From Streptomyces sp. NBC_01237 (GTDB lineage Bacteria > Actinomycetota > Actinomycetes > Streptomycetales > Streptomycetaceae): a stretch of 64,000 nt of DNA. Positions 51,342 to 60,384 of the stretch are shown piece by piece; within the stretch, counting starts at the first letter, position 1, and every line of letters begins with the position of its first letter. The translations under genes were made by a program, and so were the position numbers. The notes below the pieces were generated by a model that saw only the letters and a program-made list of their open reading frames with translations, did no database searches and was not told the DNA's origin. Location: NCBI RefSeq assembly GCF_035917275.1, contig NZ_CP108509.1:434001-498000 (forward strand). Reading direction: 5' to 3'.

Positions 51342-53177
51342 ATGTGTGGTATTGCAGGGTGGGTGGACTTCGCGCGCCCCGTGGACCAGGATCTCGCGCG
51401 GACCATGACGGCCACGATGGCCCGCCGTGGACCCGACGCGGAAGGTCTCTGGACCGGGGACCATGTCGCCCTCGGGCACCGGCGTCTCTCCGTCATCGAC
51501 CTGGAGGGCGGCTGCCAGCCCATGGTGGCCGAGGAGGCGCCCGGCTCGCGAGCCGCGCTCACCTACAGCGGCGAGACCTACAACTTTCAGGAACTCCGCT
51601 CCCAACTGAAGTCGCTGGGACACCACTTCACCAGCCGGAGCGACACGGAGGTCGTTCTCCGCGCCTACCTCCAGTGGGGCGCCGGCCTCGCCACCCGGCT
51701 CGAAGGGATCTACGCCTTCGCGGTCTGGGACATGGACCGGGAGGAGCTCGTTCTGGTCCGGGACCGGATGGGCGTGAAGCCGCTGTACTACGCCGAGACT
51801 CCGTCCGGGGTGCTCTTCGGGTCCGAGCCCAAGGCGATCCTGGCCCATCCCGAGTTCAAGGCGGTGCTGGACGCCGACGGGCTGCGTGACATCCTGTCGG
51901 TGGCCAAGGTGCCCGGACACGCGATCTTCCGTGGCATGCGGGAGGTACCGGCCGGCTGCACGGTACGGGTGAACCGCGCCGGCCTCACCGAGGACCGCTA
52001 CTGGCAGCTGGAGGTGGCCGAGCACACCGATTCGCTCGACCGGACCATCCACACGGTGCGCGAGCTGCTCGAATCCGTCGTCGAGCAGCAGATGGTGTCC
52101 GACGTGCCGCTCTGCACGCTCCTCTCCGGCGGCCTCGACTCCAGTTCCCTGACCGCGCTCGCCGCCCAGGTCACCCGGCGCAAGGGCCTGGGGCAGATCC
52201 GCTCCTGCTCGGTCACCGACCCGGACCTCGACGGCACGGCGGGAGCGGGGGCGAACGAGGATCACATCTACGCCCGCCTGCTCGCCGAGCATGTCGACTC
52301 CCTCCACAGCGAGCTGCCCCTGCACGCCCCCGACCTGCTCGCCCCGGACCTGCGGGCATCCGTCCTCAATGCCTACGATCTCCCGATCGCCAAGGGTGAC
52401 GAACACGCCTCCCTGCACATGCTGTTCGGGATCGTCCGCGGGCATTCCACGGTCGCCCTCTCCGGGGAGTGCGGCGACGAGGTGTTCGGCGGGTACCGCT
52501 GGCAGCGCGACCCCGACGCGGTGTTCTCCACCACGTTTCCCTGGGTGCACGAGGGCCGCCACAACTACCAGGGCAACGACGTCGTCTTCACTCCGGACCT
52601 GCTCGCCAAGCTCGACCTCGACGCCTACGAGCGCGACTGCCACAGCAAGGCGGTCGCCGAGATCTCCGCGGGCGACCACCTCGACGACCCCGCCGAGGCC
52701 CGCTACCGCGAGGTCACCTATCTCGCTCTCACCCGTCACGCCCAGGTCCTCTTCGACCGCAAGGACCGCATGAGCATGGCCTGCGGACTGGAGGTCCGGG
52801 TGCCGTTCGCGGACCACCGCCTGGTCGAGTACACCTTCAACGTCCCGTGGGCCATGAAGAGCTTCGACGGACGCGAGAAGAGCCTGCTCCGCGCGGCCAT
52901 GAAGGACCTGCTGCCCGAGGCGGTCGCCCAGCGCGTCAAGACCCCCTACCCGTCCATCCGGGCCGACGCCTACAACCGGACGCTCCGCGAGCGCCTGGCC
53001 GACGTCGTGCTCACCGGATCGAGTCCTCTCGCCCCCCTCTTCTCCTCCCGTCTCGGAACACGGATCCGCCAGGATGGTCCCGCCGCACTGGAGGAGGGGA
53101 TGAGCCGGGCCGCCCTGGAGACCACGCTGCAGCTCGACGGCTGGCTGCGTACGTACGACGTGGACATCACCCTCTGA
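51342..53177 (+). CDS. Asparagine synthase-like class II amidotransferase
   Basis: 611 residues. Cys2 in MCGIAGW is the glutaminase nucleophile, RRGPDAEGLW and FNGEIYN-like YSGETYNFQEL follow, and the synthetase half has the PPi loop LLSGGLDSSSLTALAAQ, GECGDEVFGGY, and CGLEVRVPFAD. It uses Gln and ATP to amidate a carboxylate. ATG 51342 follows CAGGAGT. Since it is the last gene of the cluster after a UDP-sugar dehydrogenase, a sugar carboxylate is a likely target, though free aspartate cannot be excluded. Confidence 0.9.
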   Translation: MCGIAGWVDFARPVDQDLARTMTATMARRGPDAEGLWTGDHVALGHRRLSVIDLEGGCQPMVAEEAPGSRAALTYSGETYNFQELRSQLKSLGHHFTSRSDTEVVLRAYLQWGAGLATRLEGIYAFAVWDMDREELVLVRDRMGVKPLYYAETPSGVLFGSEPKAILAHPEFKAVLDADGLRDILSVAKVPGHAIFRGMREVPAGCTVRVNRAGLTEDRYWQLEVAEHTDSLDRTIHTVRELLESVVEQQMVSDVPLCTLLSGGLDSSSLTALAAQVTRRKGLGQIRSCSVTDPDLDGTAGAGANEDHIYARLLAEHVDSLHSELPLHAPDLLAPDLRASVLNAYDLPIAKGDEHASLHMLFGIVRGHSTVALSGECGDEVFGGYRWQRDPDAVFSTTFPWVHEGRHNYQGNDVVFTPDLLAKLDLDAYERDCHSKAVAEISAGDHLDDPAEARYREVTYLALTRHAQVLFDRKDRMSMACGLEVRVPFADHRLVEYTFNVPWAMKSFDGREKSLLRAAMKDLLPEAVAQRVKTPYPSIRADAYNRTLRERLADVVLTGSSPLAPLFSSRLGTRIRQDGPAALEEGMSRAALETTLQLDGWLRTYDVDITL

Positions 53178-53184
53178 CACGACA

Positions 53185-53217
53185 CCCGTGCGGAGCCGGA
53201 CACCGTTCCCGCACGGG
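53185..53217. terminator. First of two tandem terminators after the cluster
   Basis: Arms CCCGTGCGG (53185-53193) and CCGCACGGG (53209-53217) form a 9-bp stem, followed by AAA, just 8 bp after the last stop of the cluster. Confidence 0.65.
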
Positions 53218-53222
53218 AAAGC

Positions 53223-53263
53223 CGCCGCCCGGAGGAGCGTTGCACCGCGCTCTCCGGGCGGCG
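53223..53263. terminator. Second of two tandem terminators after the cluster
   Basis: Arms CGCCGCCCGGAG (53223-53234) and CTCCGGGCGGCG (53252-53263) form a 12-bp stem with a 17-nt loop. With the preceding hairpin it marks the 3' limit of the cluster. Confidence 0.65.
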
Positions 53264-53435
53264 TCCCGGTGCGGGGGCAGGGACGGGTCGTGGACGACAA
53301 CACGCTCGATGCCCCGGACACGTACGGGTGAGACGGGCTGCTGCGACGGGGCACCAGGGGCTGTTCGCCGGATGCACAATTCGCCCGCAGCAGAAAACGG
53401 GCGGCCGCTCCCCGGCAGCCGTCTAGCTTCGCACC

Positions 53436-54155
53436 ATGAATCCCCTCCGGATCACCCCTGCCATCTGGCAGTTGCCCTTCCCCGTCGGGCACGTCCACAT
53501 CGTGCGTCTGCCGGACGGATACGCCCTGATCGACACCGGAATGCCAGGGTCGGCCCCGGCGGTCCTGGACGCCCTGGAGCAGCTCGGCGGCCGTCCACAG
53601 GACGTGCGGCAGATCGTCTTGACCCACTCGCACGTGGACCACATGGGCTCCGCCGCCGACCTCGTCGAGGCCACGGGCGCCCGTGTGCTGGCCGGTGCAC
53701 TGGACGCCCCGGTCATCCGAGGCACCGCCGCCGAACCCGAGCCGGTGCACACCGCCTCGGAGCGTGCCCTCCATGAGCAGATCTCGGCCGGCTTCTCGGA
53801 CGGGGACATGCCACCCGTGCGACATGTGGCGGTGGACATCGAGCTGCGTGACGGCGACACCCTCACGGGCTGGTCCGAGCCCGTCCGCGTCCTGCATGTG
53901 CCGGGCCACACCCCGGGAAGCATCGCGCTCCACTTCACCGCCGGCAACGTGCTGTTCCCGGGCGACATCATCGCCACCGCGGAGGGCCGGGCCATCCTCG
54001 GCCCGTTCAACGTGGCCAGGGAGCAGGCCATCGACTCCTTCCGAAGGCTGGCCGCGCTGGAGGTCGAAACCGTGTGCGTACCCCACGGCGAACCGCTGTT
54101 GGCCGACGCGAGCGCGGTGCTCCGGGCGGCGACTCCGGAGAACGACTGGGTGTGA
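53436..54155 (+). CDS. MBL-fold metallo-hydrolase
   Basis: 239 residues. The metal motif is VLTHSHVDHMGSAADL (HxHxDH), with a further ligand His in LHVPGHTPGSIALHF, Asp in LFPGDIIAT and His in CVPHGEPLL. The layout is that of lactonase/glyoxalase II-like MBL hydrolases. No signal peptide is visible. The substrate is unknown; it stands alone after the terminators. Confidence 0.88.
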   Translation: MNPLRITPAIWQLPFPVGHVHIVRLPDGYALIDTGMPGSAPAVLDALEQLGGRPQDVRQIVLTHSHVDHMGSAADLVEATGARVLAGALDAPVIRGTAAEPEPVHTASERALHEQISAGFSDGDMPPVRHVAVDIELRDGDTLTGWSEPVRVLHVPGHTPGSIALHFTAGNVLFPGDIIATAEGRAILGPFNVAREQAIDSFRRLAALEVETVCVPHGEPLLADASAVLRAATPENDWV

Positions 54156-54281
54156 GCGTCGGGAAACCGACCAGCCTCTGTTCCACCCCGGCATACCGTT
54201 CACTCCCCCGGATACACCGCCGCGACGAAGAGGTCCACCGCCGGCTCGGGAAGCCCCGTGGAGGCGACTCCGATCACGCCC

Positions 54282-55313
54282 TCACGGCCGCCGTGGCTGC
54301 GGTGCGGGGGCGTCGGTCGTGGCTGCTTCGGTTGCGGCGTCGGCATAGCGGCGGGCCAGGTGCGCGAAGGCGTCCTTGAGCTCGGGCGGCCCGACGACCT
54401 CGATGTCGGCGTCGAACCTGCCGAGGGAAGCGGCCAGGCCGGGCCACGACCACGAGCCCATGACGAGCCGGCAGCGCGTCGGGCCGAGTTCCTCGACGAT
54501 CGCGTCACGGGTGTAGCCGGACACGATGGCGGCGGGCAGGTCGAGGATGACCTCGCCGCGGCAGGGCCAGTCGCCCGAGCCGTCGGAGCCCCGGAACCTG
54601 CCGGCGACGAAGGCAGCCACATCGCCTCCGGGCAGCTCGCGCGAGGTGAAGCGGGGCCCGGTAGGGGTACGCGGGGTGAGGCGGTCGGCACGGAAGGTGC
54701 GCCAGTCCTCCCGGTCGAGGTCCCAGGCGACGAGGTACCAGCGCCCGCCCCGGGTGACGAGGTGATGGGGCTGCACCCGGCGCGGAGGCATGTGCACGCC
54801 CTTGCCGTCCTCCCCGGGTGGTGACGTGGGGGTGTAGTCGAAACGCAGCACTTCACGGGCGTGGACGGCGGCGCCGATCGCCATGAGCACGCTGCTGTCG
54901 ACCTGGGGGTCCGGTCGGGCCGCGGGCCGTTCGACGGCAGTGACCTGGAGGGTGTCGATCCGGTGGCGCAGCCGTGCGGGCATGACCTGGCGAACAGTGG
55001 TCGACGCACGCGCCGCGGCTTCCTCGATACCCGCGATGGTGGTGGTGGCGACCTGGAGTGCGACGGCAAGGGCGACGGCCTGTTCGTCGTCGAAGAGCAA
55101 CGGGGGCAGTTCCGTGCCGGCATCGAGCCGGTACCCGCCGTCGGGGCCCTTGACCGCCAGGATCGGATAGCCGAGTTCGCGCAGGCGGTCCACATCGCGG
55201 CGCACGGTGCGCGGGCTGATCTCCAGCCGCTCGGCCAACAGCGCCCCCGGCCAGTCCCGGCGCGCCTGGAGCAGCGAGAGCAAGGAGAGCAGTCGCGCTG
55301 AGGTCTTCGGCAT
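54282..55313 (-). CDS. YafY-type HTH/WYL domain transcriptional regulator
   Basis: 343 residues. The N-terminal HTH_11-type domain reads RLLSLLSLLQARRDWPGALLAERLEISPRTVRRDVDRLRELGYPI. The WYL domain follows, with VLRFDYTP, PHHLVTRGGRWYLVAWDLDREDWRTFRADRL, and the C-terminal WCX-like part. WYL domains sense nucleic acids or nucleotides and control DNA-repair or defence genes. ATG 55313 is used. It diverges from the AlkZ-like glycosylase gene, which fits a damage-response pair. Confidence 0.88.
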   Translation of the reverse strand: MPKTSARLLSLLSLLQARRDWPGALLAERLEISPRTVRRDVDRLRELGYPILAVKGPDGGYRLDAGTELPPLLFDDEQAVALAVALQVATTTIAGIEEAAARASTTVRQVMPARLRHRIDTLQVTAVERPAARPDPQVDSSVLMAIGAAVHAREVLRFDYTPTSPPGEDGKGVHMPPRRVQPHHLVTRGGRWYLVAWDLDREDWRTFRADRLTPRTPTGPRFTSRELPGGDVAAFVAGRFRGSDGSGDWPCRGEVILDLPAAIVSGYTRDAIVEELGPTRCRLVMGSWSWPGLAASLGRFDADIEVVGPPELKDAFAHLARRYADAATEAATTDAPAPQPRRP

Positions 55314-55554
55314 GGCTTCATATTGCCTGAGGAAGCGGCCATCCCCTGTCCTCTTCTCTTGCGAGTGTGGTCTCTGCCGACGGAGAGCGCGCTGTCCCGG
55401 GGAGGGCCGATCGAGCATGCCGCCCCGGGCCCGCGGTCCCGCTGGGCCGGACCGCCGTTTTCCCCCTGCACAGTACGGAGACGAACATGTTCAACGCCGA
55501 CGGCACCGCACGCGCGTCGCTGCGCCGACGATCGGCCGACGGGCGTGCTGCGGC

Positions 55555-56661
55555 ATGAGCCCGACGGCCGTCCTCGATACCCGGGCGCTCAACCGCGCCA
55601 CGCTTGCCCGGCAGTTGCTGCTCGACCACGCCGACGTACCGGTCCTCGACGCGGTCGCGCACCTCGGCGGTCTGCAGGCGCAGGAGCCGCAGGAACCGTT
55701 CGTCGGCCTCTGGTCACGGCTGCGTGCGTTCGACCCGGCGGAGCTCTCGGACCGGTTGGTCCGACGGAGCGTGGTGCGGACCCATCTCATGCGCCGTACC
55801 GTCCACCTCGTGACCGCCGACGACGCGCTGGCCTGGCGGGCCCGCCACGGCCCCATGCTGCGTCAACGGGTGCTGGGAACCTACCGCCGGGAACTCGACG
55901 GGATCGACCTCAACGAACTCGCCGCAGCAGGGCAGGCGGTCATGGCCGACGGCGAGCCACGCTCGATGACCGAACTCGCGCGGGCCCTCGCCGAACGCTG
56001 GCCGGCGCCGCCGCCGCGCGCACTGGGCGAGATGCTGATCGCCGCCCTCCTCCCGGTGGCGCAGCTGCCGCCGCGCGGGCTCTGGCGGCAGAAGTCAGGT
56101 GTGCGCAACGTCCTGCTCTCGTCCTGGCTGGGCCGCGAGATCGCCGAGCCCTCCCCCGACAGCTCCGATCCTGTGGGCCAGGCGCTGGTACGACGCTATC
56201 TGGCCGCGTACGGTCCCGCGGCCTCCGCCGACCTGCGTGCCTGGTGCGGGCTCGCCGGGCTTCCCGCGGCGATCGCCGCGATGCGCGAGGAGTTGGTCAC
56301 CTTCCGCGACGGGAACGGCCGTGAGCTCCTCGACCTCCCCGACGCACCGCTCCCGGACCCCGGCACACCTGCCCCGGTACGGTTCCTGCCCGCGTTCGAC
56401 AACGCGATCCTCGGCTACCACGACCGCGGCCGCATCATCGACGACGCCGACCGCGGCCTGTCGGTCGCCGGTGCTCGCGTCGTTCTGGTCGACGGCCGGG
56501 TCGCCGCGACCTGGAGTACCGAGGCGGGCACCGTGATCGTCACACCGCTGCACCGTTTCTCCCGAGCCGACCGCACCGACGTCGCCGAACAGGGCCGGGC
56601 GCTGGCGTCGTTCCTCTCCGACGGCGACAGCCACGGCGTACGGATCGCCGCTTCCGGCTGA
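55555..56661 (+). CDS. AlkZ-type DNA glycosylase (winged-helix, DUF1006/HTH_42)
   Basis: 368 residues. The N-terminal VLDAVAHLGGLQAQEPQEPFVGLWSRL contains the QxQ catalytic motif (QAQ) of the AlkZ/AlkX family, and the C-terminal part (RGRIIDDADRGLSVAGARVVLVDGRVAATW) completes the winged-helix tandem. The family removes bulky or crosslinking N-alkylated bases and often gives self-resistance to genotoxic natural products. ATG 55555 is used. It is divergent from a WYL regulator. Confidence 0.82.
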   Translation: MSPTAVLDTRALNRATLARQLLLDHADVPVLDAVAHLGGLQAQEPQEPFVGLWSRLRAFDPAELSDRLVRRSVVRTHLMRRTVHLVTADDALAWRARHGPMLRQRVLGTYRRELDGIDLNELAAAGQAVMADGEPRSMTELARALAERWPAPPPRALGEMLIAALLPVAQLPPRGLWRQKSGVRNVLLSSWLGREIAEPSPDSSDPVGQALVRRYLAAYGPAASADLRAWCGLAGLPAAIAAMREELVTFRDGNGRELLDLPDAPLPDPGTPAPVRFLPAFDNAILGYHDRGRIIDDADRGLSVAGARVVLVDGRVAATWSTEAGTVIVTPLHRFSRADRTDVAEQGRALASFLSDGDSHGVRIAASG

Positions 56662-56754
56662 TCAGCGTGCACCCACGAGCCGCTTCCGGGGTGGGGCGCT
56701 GACGGCTGATCGCGGTGGGCGTACGGCCCGTATCGTCCTGCCCCTCCGGGCGGG

Positions 56755-57570
56755 TCAGGTGAGGTTCTCCTCCAGGCGGGTCAGGTAGGCGTCGATGAAG
56801 TGGTCCCGGATGCCGTCCGTGGTGGGGGCGAACAGATCGGCGGTCATACCGCTGATCCTGTCCTGGATCCCGGGGATGAGGGGCATCCGGTCACGCAGGG
56901 CGCCCAGAGCGTCGAAGTAGCGCAGTTGATCGACATGGGCGAACAGGGGCGCCGGAGGGACCTGGGGGACGATGTCGTTGTTGTTGACGAACCGGTGGGT
57001 GCGGTTCCTGAGAGCGGTGTTGTAGGCATTGGCCAGCGTGCGGTCGCAGGTCCGTGGCTGCCCGTAGGTGTAGATCCCGGCGGGGAGGATGCCCCCCTCG
57101 AAGTGGAGCCGGGAACCCGCCAGCATCGCCAGCGCACCACCGAGGCTGTGCCCGGCCAGCCACACGCTCTGGCCCCGGTCGGTGAACTCGGTGACCGTGT
57201 CGCGGACATGCGGGTACACCGAGGCGAGTGCCTGGTGGAACCCGTAGTGCACGAATCCCTTTCCACCGGGGCCGGGGACGGGCGGAGTGTTGGTGTCGGA
57301 GAGCCAGTCCCGGATGTTCATCGGCTCAGTCCCGCGGAAGGCGACGAGCACCATGTGCTCGCTGCCCGCGACGTACGCCTGGGTGTCCTCCAGAGGGAAG
57401 GGCATCGCATGCGGCGAGACGAAATGCCGGAACCGGTCGAAGCCCCGGCCGGAGAGTTCCTCACGGGCCCCGTCGGCGTCCAGATAGGCGGCACGGGCCG
57501 CCCTGGCCAGCCAGTAGGCATGGGCGAGGTCGTACCCGCTCTGGTGGTGATCGAGGTCGGGGATGGGCAC
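56755..57570 (-). CDS. Class 3 lipase family protein
   Basis: 271 residues. FRGTEPMNIRDWLSDTNT holds the oxyanion region, VWLAGHSLGGALAMLAG the nucleophile Ser, NNNDIVPQVPP the catalytic Asp and GIRDHFIDAYLTRLEE the catalytic His. GTG 57570 follows GGAGG; the frame also opens at 57612. There is no clear signal peptide, so it may be cytoplasmic or exported by another route. Confidence 0.85.
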   Translation of the reverse strand: MPIPDLDHHQSGYDLAHAYWLARAARAAYLDADGAREELSGRGFDRFRHFVSPHAMPFPLEDTQAYVAGSEHMVLVAFRGTEPMNIRDWLSDTNTPPVPGPGGKGFVHYGFHQALASVYPHVRDTVTEFTDRGQSVWLAGHSLGGALAMLAGSRLHFEGGILPAGIYTYGQPRTCDRTLANAYNTALRNRTHRFVNNNDIVPQVPPAPLFAHVDQLRYFDALGALRDRMPLIPGIQDRISGMTADLFAPTTDGIRDHFIDAYLTRLEENLT

Positions 57571-57781
57571 GGGAGCCTCCAGATGCGACGGATGGATCGG
57601 GCTGCTCCGCATCCTTGGGCATCAGGCCCCGCCAACGCCCGCTCCCGCTCACCCATTCGGACGGCGCGCGGAAGCAACACCCGGTCGGCCTCCTCCCTCG
57701 TGGTCGGCCCCTGGCGGTGTCCGGTTCTCGCGTCCCCGTCACCGCCGCCCGCCCTCTGAACGCGGAACCGCGCGTGGTGTG

Positions 57782-59002
57782 TCAGAGGCCGCCCGTGCAG
57801 AGAAGGCGGTTGGGTGAACCCGCGCCCGGCGAGATCACGGCCCCTGTCGTCGAGGCGTCGGTGAGGCGACGGGTGATCTCCTCGGGAGTGGCCCCGGGGT
57901 CCTGCTCCTTGAGGAGTGCGGCCGCGCCGGCGACGTGGGGGCTCGCCATGGACGTACCGCTGAGCGTGCGGGAGCCGCCGCCGAGCTGTGCGGAGACGAT
58001 GCCGACTCCGGGTGCGTACAGCGAGAGGCACGGGCCGAAGTTGCTGAAGCCCGCCTGGTGGTCCTGCCGGTCGACCGCACCGACGGCGAGGGCCTTCTCG
58101 GCCCGCGCCGGCGAGGCGTCGCAGGCGTCCTGCGCGTCGTTGCCCGCGGAGACGACAGGCAGGACACCGCGATCGGCCACCGCGTCGGTCGCGGTGTCGA
58201 TCGCACGGGACGCCGAATCGCCGATGGACGCGTTCAGGACCGCCGGGGTCCGAGCGTGGCCGGCGATCCAGTCGAGTCCGGCGATGGTCTGCGCCGCGGT
58301 GCCGTCACCGGTGCAGTCCAGCACACGGACGGCGACGAGGGAGACCTCACGCGCGACACCGAAGGTCCTGCCGCCGACCGTTCCGGCCACGTGGGTGCCG
58401 TGGAAGTGGCAGTCCTGGCCGTTGCGCCCGTCCTGGACGGCGTCGAATCCCACGGTGGCGCGCCCTTCGAACTCGGCGTGCGCGGTCTCGATCCCGGTGT
58501 CGATGATGTACGCGGTGACGCCACGGCCCGTTCCGGTGACGGTGAACCGGCCGTCGAGGGGAAGACCGCGCTGATCGATCCGGTCGAGCCCCCAGCTCCC
58601 GGCCTCTGCCGCGGCTCCGCTCCCCGGGGCCCCTGCACCTCCGGTCGTCCCGTTCGCCGTCCCGGGCGACGACATCACGTCGACGGTGATCTCGCTGTTC
58701 TCCTCGATGGCCTCGACGGCGGGAAGGGTGCGCGCGAGCCGCAGTTGGAGCGGCGTGAGAACGGCGGCGAACCCGCGCAGCGCTGTGCCGTACGTGAACA
58801 GAGGTCTGACACCCAGTTTCCCGAGCACGTCGTCGGGCGAGAACGCGGGCTTGACCGTGACGATGTACTCGCCCGGCACCGCCCGGACAGAACGTTCCAC
58901 CCCGAGCGGGCTCCCGCCGGGCGCGTCCACCGCGCCCGCCGTGCCGGTCACCGGGGCCAGCACGAGAGCAAGAGCCGCCATCCAACGCATACGTACGCGC
59001 AT
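57782..59002 (-). CDS. Secreted S8 family subtilisin-like protease
   Basis: 406 residues. A signal peptide (MRWMAALALVLAPVTGTAGA) and an I9-type propeptide (VPGEYIVTVKPAFSPDDVLGKL...GFAAVLTPLQL) precede the catalytic domain with YIIDTGIETAH, CHFHGTHVAGTVGG, SAGNDAQ and SGTSMASPHVAGAAALL, so Asp, His, Asn and Ser are all present. It is exported and autoprocessed like other S8 proteases. ATG 59002 is used. Confidence 0.9.
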   Translation of the reverse strand: MRVRMRWMAALALVLAPVTGTAGAVDAPGGSPLGVERSVRAVPGEYIVTVKPAFSPDDVLGKLGVRPLFTYGTALRGFAAVLTPLQLRLARTLPAVEAIEENSEITVDVMSSPGTANGTTGGAGAPGSGAAAEAGSWGLDRIDQRGLPLDGRFTVTGTGRGVTAYIIDTGIETAHAEFEGRATVGFDAVQDGRNGQDCHFHGTHVAGTVGGRTFGVAREVSLVAVRVLDCTGDGTAAQTIAGLDWIAGHARTPAVLNASIGDSASRAIDTATDAVADRGVLPVVSAGNDAQDACDASPARAEKALAVGAVDRQDHQAGFSNFGPCLSLYAPGVGIVSAQLGGGSRTLSGTSMASPHVAGAAALLKEQDPGATPEEITRRLTDASTTGAVISPGAGSPNRLLCTGGL

Positions 59003-59192
59003 ACACACTCCGTCGAGGATGAGGAACCGAACACCGACGGGCGCCGCCATGATCCGTCGGCGCCCTCTGTCCGTTTCGGCCGAACGCGCCCTCGGCTTGA
59101 GCGGTGCCGAACGATGCCGTTCCGGTGGGGTGTTGCCGCCTCGGAGGGCTGATGACCGGTCGTGGCCGAGCCGGTCGCGTGGCGAGTGGTGG

Positions 59193-60110
59193 TCAGGAGC
59201 GCTGTACCAACGCGGTGAGCAGCGTGGGCAGGGTGGCACACGGGTCGCTGTCGCCGTCGCGGGTGAGCACGACGATGCCGGTGTCCTGGTCGGGGAGCCG
59301 GACCAGGAGCGAGCGGTGGCCGGGGTTGTCGCCGTGGTGGAAGTGTGCCCGGTGTCCGGCCAGGGTGCCCAGGAACACTCCGTAGCCGTATCCGGTGGCG
59401 AGGAGAGGCGTCGCGAACGGGGTGCGGGGGACGGCGTGCGGGGTGTACATGCTGCGGAGGGAACCGGGGTTGAGAATTTCGCCCTGTTCCAGCACGCGGG
59501 CCCAGCGGGCGAGGTCGCGGGCGGTGGACCAGAGGTCGCCGGTGCCGGGCAGGAGGGAGAGGTCCGTCGTGCCGTTCTCCGCGCGTGCCCGTTGACCTGA
59601 GGTGCCGGTGTGGTTCAGGTGCAGGGGGAGGAGAATCCGCTCGCGGAGGATGTCGGTGTACGGACGTGCGCCGGCCTGCTCGATCATGCGGGCGGCCAGG
59701 ACGTATCCGGGGCTGCTGTAGTGCCACCGGTCCCCCGGGGCGCTCAGCAAGGGCAGCCGCATGATCCGGGCAAGGGTCTCCGCACGCGAGGGGGGCGTGT
59801 GCGAAGAGGGTTCGGGAACCGCGTCCCAGTGGGGCAGTCCGGACGTATGCGTCAGCAGGTGGTGAAGAGTGACGTCGGCCCATGCGGGCGGGCAGCCGGG
59901 GAGCCCGTCGGCCGGTCGGTCCGTCAGGGACAGGACGCCGTCCTCGGCGAGAAGGAGCGCGGTGGCCGCCACGAACTGCTTGCTGAGGGAAGCGATCTGG
60001 AACCGGGTCCCCGATGGGCAGCGAGTCCCCGTCCCGGGTTCCGTGCCCGTGTACGCCTCATGGACCACGACGCCGTCACGGGTCATCAGCACAGCTTCGG
60101 TCGGACTCAT
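59193..60110 (-). CDS. Serine hydrolase, beta-lactamase/class C-like
   Basis: 305 residues. The SxxK motif is FQIASLSKQFVAA, the second motif WHYSSPGYVLAARMIE, and the third AHFHHGDNPGH in place of KTG. The family includes DD-peptidases, esterases and beta-lactamases. No signal peptide is evident from ATG 60110; the frame opens at 60218. The start is uncertain because no good ribosome site is seen. Confidence 0.8.
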   Translation of the reverse strand: MSPTEAVLMTRDGVVVHEAYTGTEPGTGTRCPSGTRFQIASLSKQFVAATALLLAEDGVLSLTDRPADGLPGCPPAWADVTLHHLLTHTSGLPHWDAVPEPSSHTPPSRAETLARIMRLPLLSAPGDRWHYSSPGYVLAARMIEQAGARPYTDILRERILLPLHLNHTGTSGQRARAENGTTDLSLLPGTGDLWSTARDLARWARVLEQGEILNPGSLRSMYTPHAVPRTPFATPLLATGYGYGVFLGTLAGHRAHFHHGDNPGHRSLLVRLPDQDTGIVVLTRDGDSDPCATLPTLLTALVQRS

Positions 60111-60384
60111 GAGGAGCAGCCAATCATGCGCGGGAGGTGCTGTCCGGCTGCACTTCGAACCGATCAACGGTCGCCGCGGATCCGACCGCACCCGCCTGCC
60201 ACCACGACGTGGGTGCATAGCGAAGGGCGGTCTTGTCTGAGGCGGGCGACTCCGTCAAAGTTGGGGCTTGTTTGTTCCGAGGAACGGGGGCCGTACGAAA
60301 TCGTCGTCACGCCCCGTCGTCGCGATGCTATGGGCACGATCCGCCCCGGCCGCGGGCCGGATTGCTCCTCCCGGAAGGACAACT

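Noticed and set aside
51327..54203. A 958-codon minus-strand open frame opposite the asparagine synthetase and MBL genes
   Set aside because: Composition is Gly/Val/Glu/Arg-rich as expected of an antisense shadow; the plus strand has two firmly recognised genes there.
60275..60286. Dyad GTTCCGAGGAAC upstream of the methyltransferase gene
   Set aside because: Only 5-bp arms; such dyads are expected by chance in this sequence.
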